Part shown: positions 42,318 through 42,397 of the stretch, in pieces
How positions within the stretch are numbered: the stretch's first letter is position 1
Layout: each line of letters starts with the position of its first letter
Origin: an uncultured Prevotella sp.
GTDB taxonomy: Bacteria > Bacteroidota > Bacteroidia > Bacteroidales > Bacteroidaceae
Reading direction: 5' to 3'
DNA: 42,397 nucleotides
Assembly: GCA_900322175.1 (NCBI GenBank)
Contig: ONYZ01000037.1
Location: 1 to 42,397 of the forward strand
Program-made: the position numbers and the translations under genes
The notes under the pieces: model-generated
Seen by the model: only the letters and a program-made list of their open reading frames with translations
Told to the model about the DNA's origin: nothing
The model's database searches: none

Positions 42318-42397
42318 TTAAGCGACATGTTTAAGATATTGAATATTCAGTCCCTTTCCTATGTCAGCCAACGCCCTGTTGGTGGTATAGAAAAGCA
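42318..42397 (-). CDS. 3' end of an unidentified ORF (runs off the window)
   Basis: A minus-strand frame open at the window edge gives LFYTTNRALADIGKGLNIQ followed by YLKHVA and a TAA at 42318-42320. It has a protein-like, basic C-terminal look, perhaps a transposase end, but I cannot identify it. The plus strand is also open from ATG 42328 to the edge, so strand is uncertain. Confidence 0.3.
   Translation of the reverse strand, partial: LFYTTNRALADIGKGLNIQYLKHVA

Overview
The window looks like a chromosome segment from a Prevotella-type member of the Bacteroidales. The evidence is: promoters of the Bacteroidota type (-33 TTTG, about 20 nt, -7 TAnnTTTG, usually followed by CA); Bacteroidota-style lipoproteins; an RseC-RnfBCDGEA cluster; a short MetH; a GyrA/TPR pair; and AT-rich simple repeats in many gene gaps, as is common in Prevotella. 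No tRNA, rRNA, CRISPR array or complete insertion sequence was seen.

Layout. 1-1623: the 3' part of a DUF3987-type ATPase gene and a small hypothetical gene, possibly the edge of an accessory element. 1669-5511 (minus): gyrA and a secreted TPR protein. 5757-8297: clpC, divergent from gyrA. 8399-11031 (minus): DUF2027 protein and nadE. 11124-16733 (minus): rseC-rnfBCDGEA, a membrane ferredoxin:NAD oxidoreductase. 16883-17323: a small hypothetical gene. 17320-23991 (minus): a six-gene run of MBL hydrolase, DMP19-like protein, smpB, metH, family 10-like glycosyl hydrolase and a lipoprotein. 24066-27160: divergent TamA-like and SpoU methyltransferase genes. 27163-32943 (minus): a long same-strand run, ffh, terB-like, folD, a small TPR gene and a four-subunit 2-oxoacid:ferredoxin oxidoreductase (vor/kor) whose alpha gene is broken. 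33016-33663 (minus): queH with an unusual insertion. 33774-36592 (plus): a PIG-L deacetylase-like gene and a GH20 hexosaminidase, both pointing to amino-sugar use. 36613-40545 (minus): the aromatic amino-acid operon pheA, aminotransferase, DAHP synthase/chorismate mutase, tyrA. 40875-42044 (minus): a GH3 lipoprotein. 42045-42397 is mostly non-coding.

How genes work together. The Rnf complex and the 2-oxoacid oxidoreductase both handle ferredoxin electrons, as expected in an anaerobe that ferments amino acids. GH20, GH3 and the PIG-L protein fit the breakdown of N-acetylglucosamine-containing glycans. The aromatic operon makes DAHP, prephenate and then Phe and Tyr.

The most notable find is upstream of pheA. 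On the minus strand a good promoter is followed by a short leader ORF with eight aromatic residues out of nine (W-F-Y-G-Y-Y-F-Y-F). Its last codons contain a 12-nt segment exactly complementary to the 5' arm of a Rho-independent terminator just before pheA. This is the architecture of a ribosome-mediated transcription attenuator sensing charged aromatic tRNAs. Other notable items are a frameshifting deletion in the vor alpha gene, an in-frame palindromic insertion in queH that resembles an intergenic element next to nadE, a 14-bp tandem repeat abutting the GH20 start codon, and terminators that overlap promoters or stop codons.
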